Source of the DNA: Linaria vulgaris
Lineage: Eukaryota; Streptophyta; Magnoliopsida; Lamiales; Plantaginaceae
Length of the DNA: 64,000 nucleotides
Direction: 5' to 3'
NCBI GenBank assembly: GCA_948329865.1
Contig: OX415249.1
Span: 88,567,087 to 88,631,086, forward strand
Shown: one piece after another, positions 34,336 to 46,355 of the stretch
Position numbering within the stretch: the first letter of the stretch is position 1
Layout of the letters: every line of letters starts with the position of its first letter
The notes under the pieces: model-generated
The model's input: the letters and a program-made list of their open reading frames with translations, nothing else
Databases searched by the model: none
What the model was told of the DNA's origin: nothing
Position numbers and translations under genes: made by a program

Positions 34336-35074
34336 CTTCAACTAGGAATTATGCCTATGAAAGAAAATAAGCTAGGCGAAGAGCCTATTGGGTGAAACTC
34401 CCATAAAGTAGATAAAAAATGTAAAGCCATTCAGTAATAAACACGGCTTACCGCCTTGACATATCAATATGAGTGAAAAGCGCATCAATATGTATTCCCT
34501 TCACCAAGGGATGCATCGCATTTTAGACTCTCTCGCCTAGAATCTATATGTTGTCGTGCCAGATGAAGTGAAAGTACTCATCTATCTAATATCCTATTTT
34601 TAAATGGACATTTTACGTGATAGAAAATTTAACCTTCCTATCTATGTTAAGCAAAAATAAATAAATGTACAAATACACAACTCGTCGCTCGCTTCAGATA
34701 CCAACACATCTCCTCCGCATATGAGGATCGATAAAATACAAGTCGCTCTATCAGCAAAGATAAGTAACACTAAAAAACTTCAAGAGTTGTTCAAAGAGTG
34801 CCTAAACACTTGCAAGATGCCAAGTGAAGCACCAAAGGCTATTATGCCCGCAAACTTGCGTATGAATACAACAATTATGGATAACCTCAAAAATTAGAAA
34901 CACGCAAGATAAAGATAACGAGCCTATCTCAAAATGGGGGACTTCTGGTGTGCCATAATTTTGCTACCTTAAAAAACGTAAAATACTTTAGTATGTATTC
35001 AAATGATAAGCCTAAAGCTTTCCGTTGCCAGCACAATGTCTGGACAACACGGTTCATCGATCGGTAGTAGAACC

Positions 35075-35525
35075 ACATTGGTCTGATCTACGTCAGACTG
35101 GACCTAGGACATCGGTTCGGCCAACGTGGAACTAGATCAGGTACGTCAACTAGACCCAACACGTCGGTCCGTTCTACGTCAAATGAAACCGGTACGTCGG
35201 TCCAGACCACTTTGAACTGGATCCAGCACGTCGGTGTGATCCACGTCAAACCGAACCTAGCACGTCAATGTGTTCCATGTCGACTGGACCTGGCACGTTG
35301 GTCTGATCCACCTCAGATCGAATCTGGCATGTCGGTTTGGTCCACATCAAATTAGACCCGGCACATCGATTTGGTCCACGTTGGACCAGACCCGATACGT
35401 CAGTCTGGTCCACCTCGGACCAGATCTGGCACATCGGTCTGGTCCACGTCGACCAGACCCAGGATGTTGGTCAGGCTCATATCGGATTGGACCTCGTCGG
35501 TCAAACTCGATGTGCCACATGGCAC
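35075..35525. repeat. Minisatellite, about 35-bp unit with inverted repeats
   Basis: About twelve degenerate units with the core GGCACGTCGGTCTGGTCCAC and GTCGGACCAGACC. Most units contain an internal palindrome, the best at about 35404-35424 and 35437-35459. Confidence 0.8.
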
Positions 35526-35719
35526 ATTGATTCTTGGGCCATATCGGTGGTGCACCCCATTCTCTCTCTCACACCTCTAGTGTGTGTGGGCATGCATACT
35601 CATGCCTCCCCCACTATCTATAATTACCCCTTAACTTTTTCATCTGAGGGATAGCTCACTTGGAAGCTTGGATGCTCTAGCTTCTCTCTAGAATTATAGT
35701 GAGAAAAATCACGTTAATT

Positions 35720-36639
35720 CATGGCACGTCAATATGTGGCACGTCAATCGGTTCCACATCAATTGATTCTATGTTAATCCAGTCCACGTCGATCTGTTCC
35801 ACGTCAATTTGTGGCATATCAATCCATTCCACGTAAAGTTGTGCCACGCCAACACCATCGGCACGTCAATTGATTCCATGTCAATCCCTGGCACGTCAAT
35901 CCATTCCACGTCAATTTGTGGCACGTCAATCCATTCCACATCAATTTGTGGCACGTCAACACCATCGTCACGTCAATCTGTAGCACGTCAACAATTTTGG
36001 CACACCAACAATTCCACGTCAATCAAAACACTTAGAATATTATCTCATCTACTTTTCTATGGGCATTCAAATGTCAACAATTTGACTTAAGTATGAGAAT
36101 GATTTGACCCAAGATTTGACCAATTCGTGGTGCAAATCGCCTGAGGTCCCAATCCCAAGACTACGGGGCTCAATGGGCTACAAATCCGTCATGTTGCCCA
36201 AATGATCTCCGAAAAAGACTAACACCCAAAAGGGTCAACACTTCTGCCAACCGGGCCTCGACTGCATGACGTACATCCCAAAGAGATCGTCCAAATCAAC
36301 CCTAAGAGCCAATACAACGCACACAGCTTCTAAGCTAGTGTGACATCTCCAATGGCCTCCGAGGGTCGTTCAATAAGTCTACAGGGTCTAAATACGCTCA
36401 AATGCTACATGGCAGGCAGAATATCAAAAGAGAGATACGTAGGCAGCTTGACCCCGAGTCAAGTTCAGTCGCAACACCCCGTCTCGTCCACTTAGTTTAC
36501 TTGTATATTTAACTGTTATTGCGTAACCTTGTTCCTTGAAGTGCAGGTTTCCATCAAACTAAAAGCTTTTAACGTAGCCTATAATGTGCAAGAGAGTCTG
36601 GTGAGGGAGTAATCTGGAGACTAGCGAAAACACCCCGCA
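35720..36639. repeat. Right terminal-type repeat with 15-bp minisatellite
   Basis: Counterpart of 30230-31148: CACGTCAATTTGTGG-type units (35720-36020), then the alignable stretch to ACCCCGC at about 36638. Confidence 0.7.
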
Positions 36640-38560
36640 TGCGCGATCATGACTAAATTTAAATTGACGTCTGAAACCCTAAAACATAGCCCATAGTGAA
36701 GAAAGAACTATAAAAATGAGACTATGTTCAGCAGCTAGTGTACCATTTTCATAAGCCACGAAACACCAATTACAAGCACTTACAAGAGCATTCTAGGGTT
36801 AGAATGGCATAAAAATTCTACCGTTCGTAGCACTACAATCATAGTTGAAGGAGAAAGGTGAACAAGAGGATCCATGAATCAGAGTAGAGGAAAGTAGCGG
36901 GGAAATCAGAAGTGTAATCTTTTCTTTCCTTATTTGAATAATCTATGATGAATTGTTGTGATTTGAATATGACTATGGGTAGCTAATCCTCTTAGTATCT
37001 AAAGGAAGATGTAGTTAATCTCATACAGATGCACCTTGAACTTATGTTCTGATTAAGCTTATTGATGACTTTGTTTTTTTGGATATTACTTGTTGCTTAT
37101 GGTACGTGGTTTGTTTGATGCACGCGCTTCTATGGGGAAGAGTAATGATATTGAACAACCTTGTATTATGTTGAATTATGCATAGGAGATTGTTAACGCA
37201 ACACTAGTATAGTAGATCAGACAGATAAATCTTTAGACCTTTGACATTAGCGCTTTCGTGGAATCTAAATCATAGTTGGTAACTTTAATTCATTTCTAAA
37301 ACGCTATATGGATCCTATGACATGGTGAACTTCTTGTGAGGAAAAAGTTCTTAACCACCTGACATCATTAGGGATTATACGATACTTTAGTACATCAAAA
37401 GGTGGCTAATTTGCTACATCAACTTGGAAACAAAACAATCATCAATAGATAGCATCGTGTATAGGAGTCATTGGTATTTTGTCTATGAAATACATGCATC
37501 CGAGATTAATGAAATTCATCTCTAAGATACCATTTAATTCATTTGTTTTACAACCTTAGATAACAATCAATCAAATTAACTTTTGTTTTAGTTAGTTCGT
37601 TTATTTTCAGTTCTTCTATAAATCTTTCCATTTACAATTTTTAGTTAATCTTACTTCAGCATTCTAGTTTAGATCTTTAGTTGTTGGTTAGTTAATTAAT
37701 ATTTCCTTGTCTTTATTCATTTCTTCAACGATAAAAGTAAAACTAAAAAAGTAAATCAATTCATTGAGTGTGCAACAATATAATTGGTAAGTTACAAATA
37801 TCTACTCTCTTAGGTATCGATACTTGGGTAATAACTATACTTTCCATTTTATTATTACTTGACTCGTATAGTTGCGAACGTGTGTAATTGAATAATAACA
37901 CATAGTTAAATTACGCAATAAAGTATTAAATTTGAAAGTGGAGAGCCAGAGAATTGATACATATATTATTATCGCACATAAATTATATTCTAATGTTTAT
38001 GATATATATAAATTAGGTTTAATCACGCCACACTTTATGATGGATACGAGTTGGATATGCCTTAGAGGTGTATCTGATATGTATATTTTGTATATTTTTT
38101 ATTTGTTATTAGCATATAACACGTGGCCTATTCGATAAGTATTCGACACGGATACGATCGGCTTTTAAGTGTATGCGTGCACCATAGTTTATTATTAAAG
38201 GTGTATTTTGATGAGTGCCTAAAGGATGTGATTTGGATATTGATTTTACTTGTTCTTTTGCCTAACTTTGTAGCATTCCTAGTGTATTATGATATGTTGC
38301 ATTATGTTTAAGCTTTGAGTCAAGTTGAGATAAATAGATGGATTTAGAGCATGGAATGGAGGAGATCATGAAGACACGAGTTTAAGGATAAAAAGGGACT
38401 GCATAGGAGGCACACATGATGCTACAAAAGCAGTTCTACAGTGCAACATGAGGAAGTGCAGCCCAAATTCACGCAAGTCGTTAGGGCAGTGCAATCGTGC
38501 TATCGCCTGCCACGCGAGTAGCGCTAGGGAGACTGAGAGGGGCACGGCCAGCACCATAGA
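36640..38560. other. Intergenic, no gene recognised
   Basis: AT-rich, no supported ORF. Probably retrotransposon-derived non-coding DNA; the text around 37800-37880 (GATACTTGGG, then GACTCGTATAGTTGCGAACG) has the look of the 5' leader of Gypsy-type elements. Not certain. Confidence 0.35.
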
Positions 38561-38561
38561 A

Positions 38562-40170
38562 ATGATGCGACGCAAGGCAAAGTTGAGCGCAGATCGGGTA
38601 GTGCTAGGAACATGGCGCGAGCTACGCTAGTGTCACAACATAACATGGGGTAGCAACGTAACTTCACAGAATTTAAGTGACGGCTATGCAACACGAAATA
38701 TCTATAAAAAGAGGAGTTGATCTAGGTCAAAACGTGGCGTGTGATTTGTCAGGAGAAAAATATGAATAAAGTGAACCGACGTCACTCATGTAGAGAGTTT
38801 CAGAGACACACCACATCAGCTCTTCTTCCATAGTTTTAGTCTTAGAGTCAAAAGAGTCAAGAGTTACGATGAAGAAGACAAATCAAATGTGATCTGAAGA
38901 TTGAAAGCATTGAAGTTCCACCAAACCAAAGTATTTTTCTAATCTTTTGTCTTTCATTGTGTTTTTTTAATTCTATATTTGCTATTCAGATTGAGATTAT
39001 AAGTGGTTAAACTAATCCTTGTTTAGAATAGGGAGTAGCGCATATTTATGAATATGTTTCTTTGATTTATTTGAGTGCAGTTTGAATTATAAAGTGTTTA
39101 GATTTATTTAATAAGTTGCATGATAGGACTAACTAATGCAAGTTTCAGAGAAGCCAAAAGTATTGGTGTTAGACAATTCTTGTTTGAGTTGATTTTATGA
39201 TCGTTGCTAACTAACATGAAACCATGCACAACACGAGATCACAAAAATACATATATGTATTAGTACGCTTCATTAACACTGGCGAGATAGTAAATTAGAT
39301 TGTAGACTTGATCTCTCTTCTAAAACGATTGACAATATGGTTCTCATACTAACGCTCTAGGCCAGCTCTATGGAAGCGACGCTACGCAAGGCCAAACTGA
39401 GCACAGATCGGGTAGTGTTAGGAACATTGCGCGAGCTACGCTAGCGTCACAGCACAACTTGGGGGTAAAAATGTAACTACGCAGAATTTAAGTGATGGCT
39501 AAAGGTCAACCCTAAGCAACACGAAATATCTATAAAAGGATGAGTTGATCTGGGTTAAAATGTGGCGTGTGATTTGTAAGGAAAAAAGTGTGAAAAAAGT
39601 GAAGCAACGTGAATCACGTATACAGAGTTTGAGAGACCCACCACATCAACTCTTCTTCCATAGTTTTATTCTTAGAGTCAAAAGAGTCAAGAGTTGTGAC
39701 GAAGAAGACAAATCAAATGAGATCTAAAGATTGAAAGCATTGAAGTTCCACCGGACTAAAGTGTTTTTTAAATCTTTTGTCTTTCATTATGTTGTTTAAT
39801 TCCTTATTTGCTGTTGAACTTGAGATATGAGTAGTTAAATTAATCCTTGTTTAGAGTACACGGTAGCTCTTATGCATATGTTTCTTTGATTTATTTGACT
39901 ACAGTTTGAATTATGAAGTGTTTTGATTTGTTTTATAAGCTGCATGATAGTACTAACTAATGTGAGTTTCTATGAAGCCAAAAATACTGGTGTTATATTC
40001 ATGTTTGAATTGATTTTATGATCGTGACTAACTAACGTGAATCCATGCACAACACTAGATCACAAAAATTACATATCTTTATCAAGTACGTTTCGTTAGC
40101 GCTAGCGGCATAGTAAATTAGATTGCATACTAAATCGATTGTCAACCTGGTTGTCCGTGCTAATGCTCTA
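38562..40170. repeat. Tandem duplication of an approximately 805-bp segment
   Basis: Two head-to-tail copies, about 38562-39366 and 39367-40170. Matching landmarks include GATCGGGTAGTGTTAGGAAC, GCGCGAGCTACGCTAG, ATTTGTAAGGA, CAACTCTTCTTCCATAGTTT and GATTGAAAGCATTGAAGTTC. Divergence is visible but alignment is easy. No ORF. Confidence 0.8.
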
Positions 40171-40204
40171 GGCCATTAGAGACTTAAAATTTTATATTTG
40201 CGGA

Positions 40205-40617
40205 TACACAAAGTACCCCTCAACTATGGGTAAATTACACAAAGTACCATTCCTCTTTGAGAAATTACACAAACTACCCTTATGGTCAACAAAAATAAAA
40301 TAATTAAGACAACCTTTCAAATTCAAATCATAGCAGAGACTAAAATTCACAGATAATTTATTTTTTCTTAGAAGAAATTATTTGTTATCAATATTTTTTG
40401 TCTTTTTAAACGAGATAAATGAGGTTTAACGCAATAACTTTGACTTGTTTTTTGTTTTTTGTGTAAAATAATTGAAGATCATGAATTTACATTCAATAAT
40501 TTGAAATAAAAAAATTACGAAAAATCGGTCATAAGGGTAGTTTGTGTAATTTTCCAAAGAGGAGGGATACTTTGTGTAATTTACCCATAATTGAGGGGTA
40601 CTTTGTGTAATTCTCCC
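40205..40617. mobile_element. Foldback MITE with roughly 85-bp inverted repeats
   Basis: The left arm 40205-40287 and right arm 40527-40617 are reverse complements with few mismatches (CACAAAGTACCCCTCAACTA at the left end, its complement at the right). About 240 bp of AT-rich loop separate them. No ORF; no clear target duplication. Confidence 0.8.
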
Positions 40618-40618
40618 T

Positions 40619-40620
<2 letters not shown>

Positions 40621-40656
<36 letters not shown>
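40621..40656. repeat. (TA)n microsatellite
   Basis: About 17 TA units directly after the foldback element. Confidence 0.85.
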
Positions 40657-40658
<2 letters not shown>

Positions 40659-40659
40659 A

Positions 40660-41719
40660 AATAAAAAATTTATAAGAAAAACTTGTAACATTAAGAAACT
40701 ATTTCATGCATAAAAAGAAAACATTCGAATATGAATTATAATTTACAATTTATAACAAATTAACAAGCTTGTAATATCACAAAATAAAGATGTTCCATTT
40801 ATACTGATATGTAATACAATTCATAAATAAAAACAATACAAGATACTTGTCTAATAAATAAAAGAATTATATTGTTTCTTTTCTATTTTTTGAGTGGAAT
40901 TTTATATTTTTAACCCACCAAAAATTATAAGTTTTTTAAAAAGCCCCAAAATATTTTCGATACGCCTAAAAAATGTATCCGATATATATCGGGATATTTT
41001 TACTTTTTTAAAATTAACGGATATGCCACGTGGCATATTGAATATGTTAGGTACAAGTATTGATATCGTATCGATATCTCGTACATATTTGATATCAAAT
41101 AGTCTACTTAATTAAAGTATTGGTGCATCACAGCTTAAGAGAGTTCATTCAGTCTTGTTTGACTTTACTATTCAAAATATGATTTAACACGAGTGGATGT
41201 TTCTTGGGAGAAATATGAATCCTTCTCAACTTTTCAAAAAAGAAAATTTTACTTATAATGTATTGTTTTATTTAGCCGTTTTAAATTGCAAGCTTGTTTA
41301 ATTCATTACTGATCACTGTATTTTGTTGTGGCATGCTGACATAAATACTGCATTTGTTGATTCACAAAAAGAAGTATTCATTGATTGATTCTGGCAAAAA
41401 TAAAACAATGTTATACAAATATAGTAATTACAAAACAATTTGGTAAAATATAACTTTTGCACACATAGGAGGAAAACAGAAAATACAAGTAAACTATTTG
41501 ATATTATTTGAAAAGTAAATTAATCCTTCTGTTTGGAGCTGACAGTAGTGTACTTGTCGTTTCGTGGGACTATGATCGAAGAATAATAACATTAACTTTT
41601 TAGTACCTACTTAGCCCATGTTCTTTATCCAAGAAAAATAAAAATTAAAAGAAACCCACCGTCCCATCACGTCAGATTTCTATGTTTCATAGGCCCTCGC
41701 CCTTCAACCCTTCGCTATA
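40660..41719. other. Intergenic, nothing recognised
   Basis: Highly AT-rich. No supported gene or paired repeat found. Confidence 0.5.
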
Positions 41720-41730
41720 ATATGCGTCAA

Positions 41731-42921
41731 TAAGGGTGTTCATATTGGAGGTTGATGGAAGTCTTAATATTAGGAGTTTCAAGAGTGCAAGTGGTTCCCT
41801 GGCAAGTTGCAATGTGGTTGGGTAGCGGGCAGGCTTCTGACTACTTGGAGGAAACTACTTGGTGATAAGGGTTTGTCATGGAAAATGTCATCATGATGAA
41901 AGCAGTTTGAAGGTGGTGCGTGGTGGACGACTTTTATTCAGGCGAGCTAAGGTTTTTCAAATGGTTTGAAGGATGGAGTTTCCTTTCCGGATTTGCAGCT
42001 CTTCCATTTCTTGGGTTGAATTTTTGTGGATGAGAACTGATGGAAGCTGCGTGAGTAGACTTGACCAACGTGGATCAAATCGGAGAAACGTAACTCTGGA
42101 TTTTTTTCTGTTTTTGTTTTTTCCTGGGATGGTATTTAACCACTTTCTTGTAACCTTTTCGTTTTGGAGAGTATGTCTCATACTCTTTTTTAATAAAATT
42201 CTTTTTTCGCCGATCAAAAAAAAAATATGCATCAATAGGGGTGTTCATGGTTCGATTTTTTTAACCATTGGTTCGGTTTTCAAATAACTTAAACTTTTGG
42301 TTAACCTGAAAACGATAACCAATAATCGAACCAATAAAGTGATTTGATTTTCGGTTAAAATCGTTCGATTTTGGTTATGGTTTCGAGTTAATTACCTAGT
42401 ATTTCAAAGGAAAAAAAAACATTTCAACACAATTAATAAATATATAAAGTTCTTTCAAAAAATTAAATAAATATAATTAAGAAGTCAAATCAACAACATA
42501 TTTCACATTACAAATTTGTCTATTAATAAAAAGCAAGCCATATTCAAAACACAACACATAACCTCTCTTACTACATTACCTAAATTATCCTCAATAATTT
42601 GTAACACTTATTCGATAATTCATTCATCATAACTAGTAAAACATATTCAAATATTCATTTATTAGTGTATAACATGCATATTTGACAAACCATCCATCAA
42701 TTCATAAAATATCATAGTAAACATTATTATATTGCTTTGAAATGGGCGGTTTTCGGTTTACTTGAGTTAACCGGGATTCGGTTTTAAAAGAACAAGATTT
42801 TTTTGAACTCCAAAAGTCATAACCAAAAATCGAACCAAGTTCATAATTTCGGTTATGGTTCTGCCTAAAATTTCGGTTAACTTATGATTTTTTTGGTTGG
42901 GCCGAACCGTGAACACTCATA
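41731..42921. mobile_element. hAT-type non-autonomous transposon, interrupted
   Basis: The left end TAAGGGTGTTCATGGTTCG (split by a retroposon) pairs with the right end, whose reverse complement is TATGAGTGTTCACGGTTCG at 42903-42921. The 8-bp target duplication TGCGTCAA lies at 41723-41730 and 42922-42929. Subterminal AT-rich segments with repeated GGTTCGGTT / AACCGAAC words fit hAT elements. No transposase. The 481-bp insertion at 41744-42224 plus its duplicated target lies inside. Confidence 0.8.
41744..42224 (+). mobile_element. Retroposon (LINE 3' end-like) with poly-A and 24-bp target duplication
   Basis: Ends in an A run after AATAAAATTCTTTTTTCGCC (42192-42211) and is bounded by 24-bp direct repeats at 41720-41743 and 42225-42248 (two mismatches). 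This is the signature of target-primed reverse transcription. The body has no long ORF and is probably a 5'-truncated LINE or a processed transcript. Confidence 0.8.
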
Positions 42922-42929
42922 TGCGTCAA

Positions 42930-43635
42930 TATTAGTTTTCAACAACTAATAAATAATTTTTATTTGGAATAAATAGTTAATAGGTTGAACAATGGTTTTA
43001 GTTTTTTAAAGTGGAAAAGTCATATCTAGATTATGATAAAATAGAACATAATGCGGTAAAATAATAATTATTTTTTGGGTACTTTAGATGATTAAACGAC
43101 GGCCTTCAATGCTAGTTCTTTTATATAGGATTTTTCTAAATTGAATGTTGACATTTTTATTTAAAATCACGATATAAAATCTTAGTTCAATGATGTACAT
43201 TTGTTATGAATTTATAAATAACACACAAGAATTTTTTATAATACACGTAATTATTGTAAACATAGATATGTTATTAATTGAGTATTTCTCTAAACGAGAC
43301 ACCTGAATACATCAAATCAAAGTCAACCTTTGATTATTCTAATCGATAAGAGTACTATGAAGCAATGCATATTATAATGAAATCCTATGAAAAGGTTTCC
43401 AAGTTGCAAGCAACTTGCATAAGTTTAAAGAAGATGCACTTAACCACGACATCTCCTTCCTCCCTATAAAGAATCAATAGAAACAAGAAAAAACTGTTGT
43501 CGTTGATGCCAAACTTTGCAACTCAATTTTTATTAATTTGGTTGTTGAAAAATGATTCAATGATTAGACTATTAAGTGAAAATTTATTATTTACCCTTTC
43601 ACCTACTCCATTTGTCCACATCTTAAAGTATTATG
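42930..43635. other. Intergenic, nothing recognised
   Basis: AT-rich. No supported gene or repeat pair. Confidence 0.5.
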
Positions 43636-43640
43636 CCTTC

Positions 43641-43957
43641 TGATACGTCCCAAGATGAAGGCCGTAGGGTTTACTAATTAGGAATTTAGTTTATTAAGTT
43701 AAGTTATTCTTATATTAGGAGTCTATGTTAGTCTTAGATTAGGAATCTTTATTTAATTAGAGTAGTATTAGATTTCTATTTCTTTTAGTAGTCTAAGGCT
43801 ATTTTGTCAAGATTTATTAGTATAAATAGTCCAAGTCTTGTAACTTTTATTCATTCAGAAAATAAATAAAAGTTTAGTTATCTTAAATTTAGTCTATTTT
43901 CTCCCCCAAATAATTCTTGGAGCTCGTTCTAGCTCGAATAGAACCCTATCCCTAACA
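43641..43957 (+). repeat. 5' LTR of the 1.19 kb element
   Basis: 317 bp, starts TGATACGTCC, ends CCCTAACA. Confidence 0.9.
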
Positions 43958-43958
43958 A

Positions 43959-44498
43959 TTGGTGCTTTCATTGAGAGTAACAATTGTTTTGTTCTCCAAG
44001 ACACCCAATTTCATGGAATCGTTCTCTAAAATATCAAAAATGGCGGAAGAAATAAGTATTGACTACAAAGATTTGTCTCGCCGAGCAGAAGCAAACTACA
44101 AAGATATGTCTCGCCGGCTCGATCATATGTCTGGCTTATTGTCAAAAATTGAAAGAGATTTGAGTGCACGTTCACAGTCTCCTCCACCACTACAATCGCC
44201 ACCTCCACCGCCGTCGTCAACAATCTGCAACACTCAAGATCTTGATTTTGAAGTTTTTTTCGAAAAACCAAAGGAGGCCACAAAACTTAAGACCAACGTG
44301 GCAATACTGAGATTCAACGTCAACGGGGAAATTAAAACTAAAAGAGCCTTGTTTTTTCTTCCACAGGATACAAGCACTTCAAAGATGGTGAGCCATAACA
44401 ACAATCTCATGGTTGTTCATGCTGGTTATAAATGCATAGTGACTATAAATTGGAGAAAGCGAAAAAAAAAAAAGGTCTTGAGGACAAGACCCTGTTAA
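43959..44498 (+). CDS. Small gag-like ORF inside the 1.19 kb element
   Basis: Open for 179 codons; the most plausible ATG is internal, at 44013 (MESFSKISKMAEE), giving about 161 aa. It has a helical, charged N-terminal part with a repeated YKD(L/M)SRR motif, a proline-rich stretch (SPPPLQSPPPPPSS) and a basic C-terminus (NWRKRKKKKVLRT). Position right after the primer binding site suggests a truncated gag or a remnant joined to 3' non-coding sequence. No zinc knuckle, protease or polymerase. No family recognised with confidence. Confidence 0.55.
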   Translation: MVLSLRVTIVLFSKTPNFMESFSKISKMAEEISIDYKDLSRRAEANYKDMSRRLDHMSGLLSKIERDLSARSQSPPPLQSPPPPPSSTICNTQDLDFEVFFEKPKEATKLKTNVAILRFNVNGEIKTKRALFFLPQDTSTSKMVSHNNNLMVVHAGYKCIVTINWRKRKKKKVLRTRPC

Positions 44499-44509
44499 GG
44501 GGGAAGGAT

Positions 44510-44826
44510 TGATACGGCCCAAGATGAAGGCCGTAGGGTTTACTAATTAGGAATTTAGTTTATTAAGATAAGTTATTCTTATATTAGGAGTCTATGTTAG
44601 TCTTAGATTAGGAATCTTTATTTAATTAGAGTAGTATTAGATTTCTATTTCTTTTAGTAGTCTAAGGCTATTTTGTCAAGATTTATTAGTATAAATAGTC
44701 CAAGTCTTGTAACTTTTATTCATTCAGAAAATAAGTAAAAGTTTAGTTATCTTAAATTTAGTCTATTTTCTCCCCCAAATAATTCTTGGAGCTCGTTCTA
44801 GCTCGAATAGAACCCTATCCCTAACA
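44510..44826 (+). repeat. 3' LTR of the 1.19 kb element
   Basis: 317 bp, starts TGATACGGCC, near-identical to the 5' LTR. Confidence 0.9.
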
Positions 44827-44999
44827 CCTTCACCATCTGCCAACTCGTTCAATCGTATATCTCTTTTTGGTTAATGGTAATATTAGGTAATCTTTCACAT
44901 ATTGTGCTATAACCCCTAAATTTTGGAAAATGTCTTAAAGACCCACATATTCAGGCACGAGATATAAATAATTATTGGGGCAGTTCTCCGTTTTTTTTA

Positions 45000-45300
45000 A
45001 TAATCTCTGGTACTAAAAAATGTCAAATGCAACTAATCTCCTCTTTTACAAGTTGTCCCAACATATGAAAAACTATAGTTATCCGTCCCAACTTATTGAT
45101 TTTGTAAAGTTTTACGCCCTGAAGCGAGATCCGACATAGAAGCAAACACAAATCCGATTGAATGGTTGATTGATGACCTAGGGGACAAAACTCTCCAAAA
45201 TTAATATGTTGGGGGGTTAATGCAATTTTTTATACGTTGAGGACTCGTTGTAAAGGAGTGAATCGGTTGGGGGTTTAATGTTTTTAGCCCTATAAGTATA
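45000..45300. mobile_element. Degenerate MITE-like inverted repeat
   Basis: The left arm (about 45012-45075, CTAAAAAATGTCAAATGCAA and onward) and the reverse complement of the right arm (about 45220-45292) align imperfectly. No ORF. Confidence 0.4.
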
Positions 45301-45365
45301 AAATCTTTGGTATTTCTCACATTATGAAATTAGAAATACACATTATGGTTTTCCTAATATTTCAT

Positions 45366-45386
45366 ATATATATATATATATATATA
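45366..45386. repeat. (TA)n microsatellite
   Basis: About ten TA units. Confidence 0.8.
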
Positions 45387-45389
45387 ATC

Positions 45390-46355
45390 TAAATATATAG
45401 TTATTGATGAATATTAAAGATGCCAACTTTATAAATGCGTACGATATGGTTAGATCATGTGAAAGTGAAACAAATAATTTATAAATGCGCTAATTTGGGA
45501 CTCTCAGCGTAAGGCAAATGTCAACTCAAAAAAATAAAAAAATGTAAGGCAAATGTAAATTGATAAGATCCGTAAAGACCATAGACATGAGAGATTATTT
45601 GTGCAGCCGTTGTATGTGCATCCACTACCAATACACGGTGGGGATGGGGTGTTGGGTGGTTATTCCTACAATTTAGGGATCTCCTTTTAATCTCAACTAT
45701 CGGTTGTACATACAGCGGATGTATATAATAATTTCTCCATAGACATGAGAGCAAAATCGACTTGGAGATATGCGAACAAAATTGATGCCCAATGACATGT
45801 AGCGTAAAATTTACATACACAACAGACTGGGAAAGAAACATTGATATGTTAAATGTACACCATTCTCGTTTGAGTTACACATATAGTTAATCCCAAATAA
45901 TTAGAATTACAATTTTAATTGTTGGTGGATATTAACTCTTAACAACTGAGATTTTAAGTAGAAGAATTATCATCATAATTCTCTATTTATGGTTGAGAAA
46001 GCAACCCGCGATAAATGTGTAACCCAAGATAGCTTGCTCATTGAACTGATCAAAGCTTTAACAGTTTATACTTTATATGATACACACTAAATCACTTAAG
46101 TCTGCGGGTGCGAGTGTAGATTTGGGTGCGCCAATTCGCCAAATTTGAAAAAATATAAATTTTAATGCGCCTTAATGCGTTTAATAAAAATAATAAAATA
46201 TTAAATATTGATCTTTATCGTTTGTATTAATTTGAGTATTTATTAATATAACTCATGTTTATTAGTTAAGAATAATGTTTTAGAAAATTATTATGGAGGA
46301 AAGACAAAGGTATAAGCCTTAAATTACTTCTAATATCTTGTTATTATTTTATTTT
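45390..46355. other. Intergenic, nothing recognised
   Basis: No supported gene. AT-rich. Confidence 0.45.

Larger units (their letters stand above)
30230..36639. mobile_element. 6.4 kb repeat-bounded block, LARD-like (no ORFs)
   Basis: A direct repeat of roughly 0.9 kb flanks the block: 30230-31148 and 35720-36639. Both copies hold a CACGTCAA-type minisatellite followed by an alignable unique stretch (GAGGTCCCAATCCC, ATGTAGGCAGCTTGACCC, GTCTGGTGAGGGAGTAATCT). The phrase TACGTAGGCAGC is seen in LTRs of Tat-type Gypsy elements (recollection, not searched). The interior carries no protein-coding capacity and is dominated by tandem arrays. I could not identify target duplications or a primer binding site, so this may be a large non-autonomous LTR derivative or simply a duplicated repeat. 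Confidence 0.55.
43641..44826 (+). mobile_element. 1.19 kb non-autonomous LTR element with one ORF
   Basis: Two 317-bp LTRs (43641-43957 and 44510-44826), TG...CA, differing at about three bases; target duplication CCTTC at 43636-43640 and 44827-44831. The sequence after the 5' LTR (ATTGGTGCTTTCATTGAGAG) is the primer binding site position. A purine tract TTAAGGGGGAAGGAT precedes the 3' LTR. TRIM-sized, but it holds an ORF. High LTR identity indicates recent movement. Confidence 0.92.

Noticed and set aside
35246..36090. Plus and minus ORFs across the 35 kb minisatellite and the CACGTCAA minisatellite
   Set aside because: Repetitive peptides created by repeat units with period divisible by three; open on both strands, no start context or domain.
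44026..44283. Minus-strand ORF opposite the small gag-like ORF
   Set aside because: Antisense shadow of the proline-rich and helical coding sequence.
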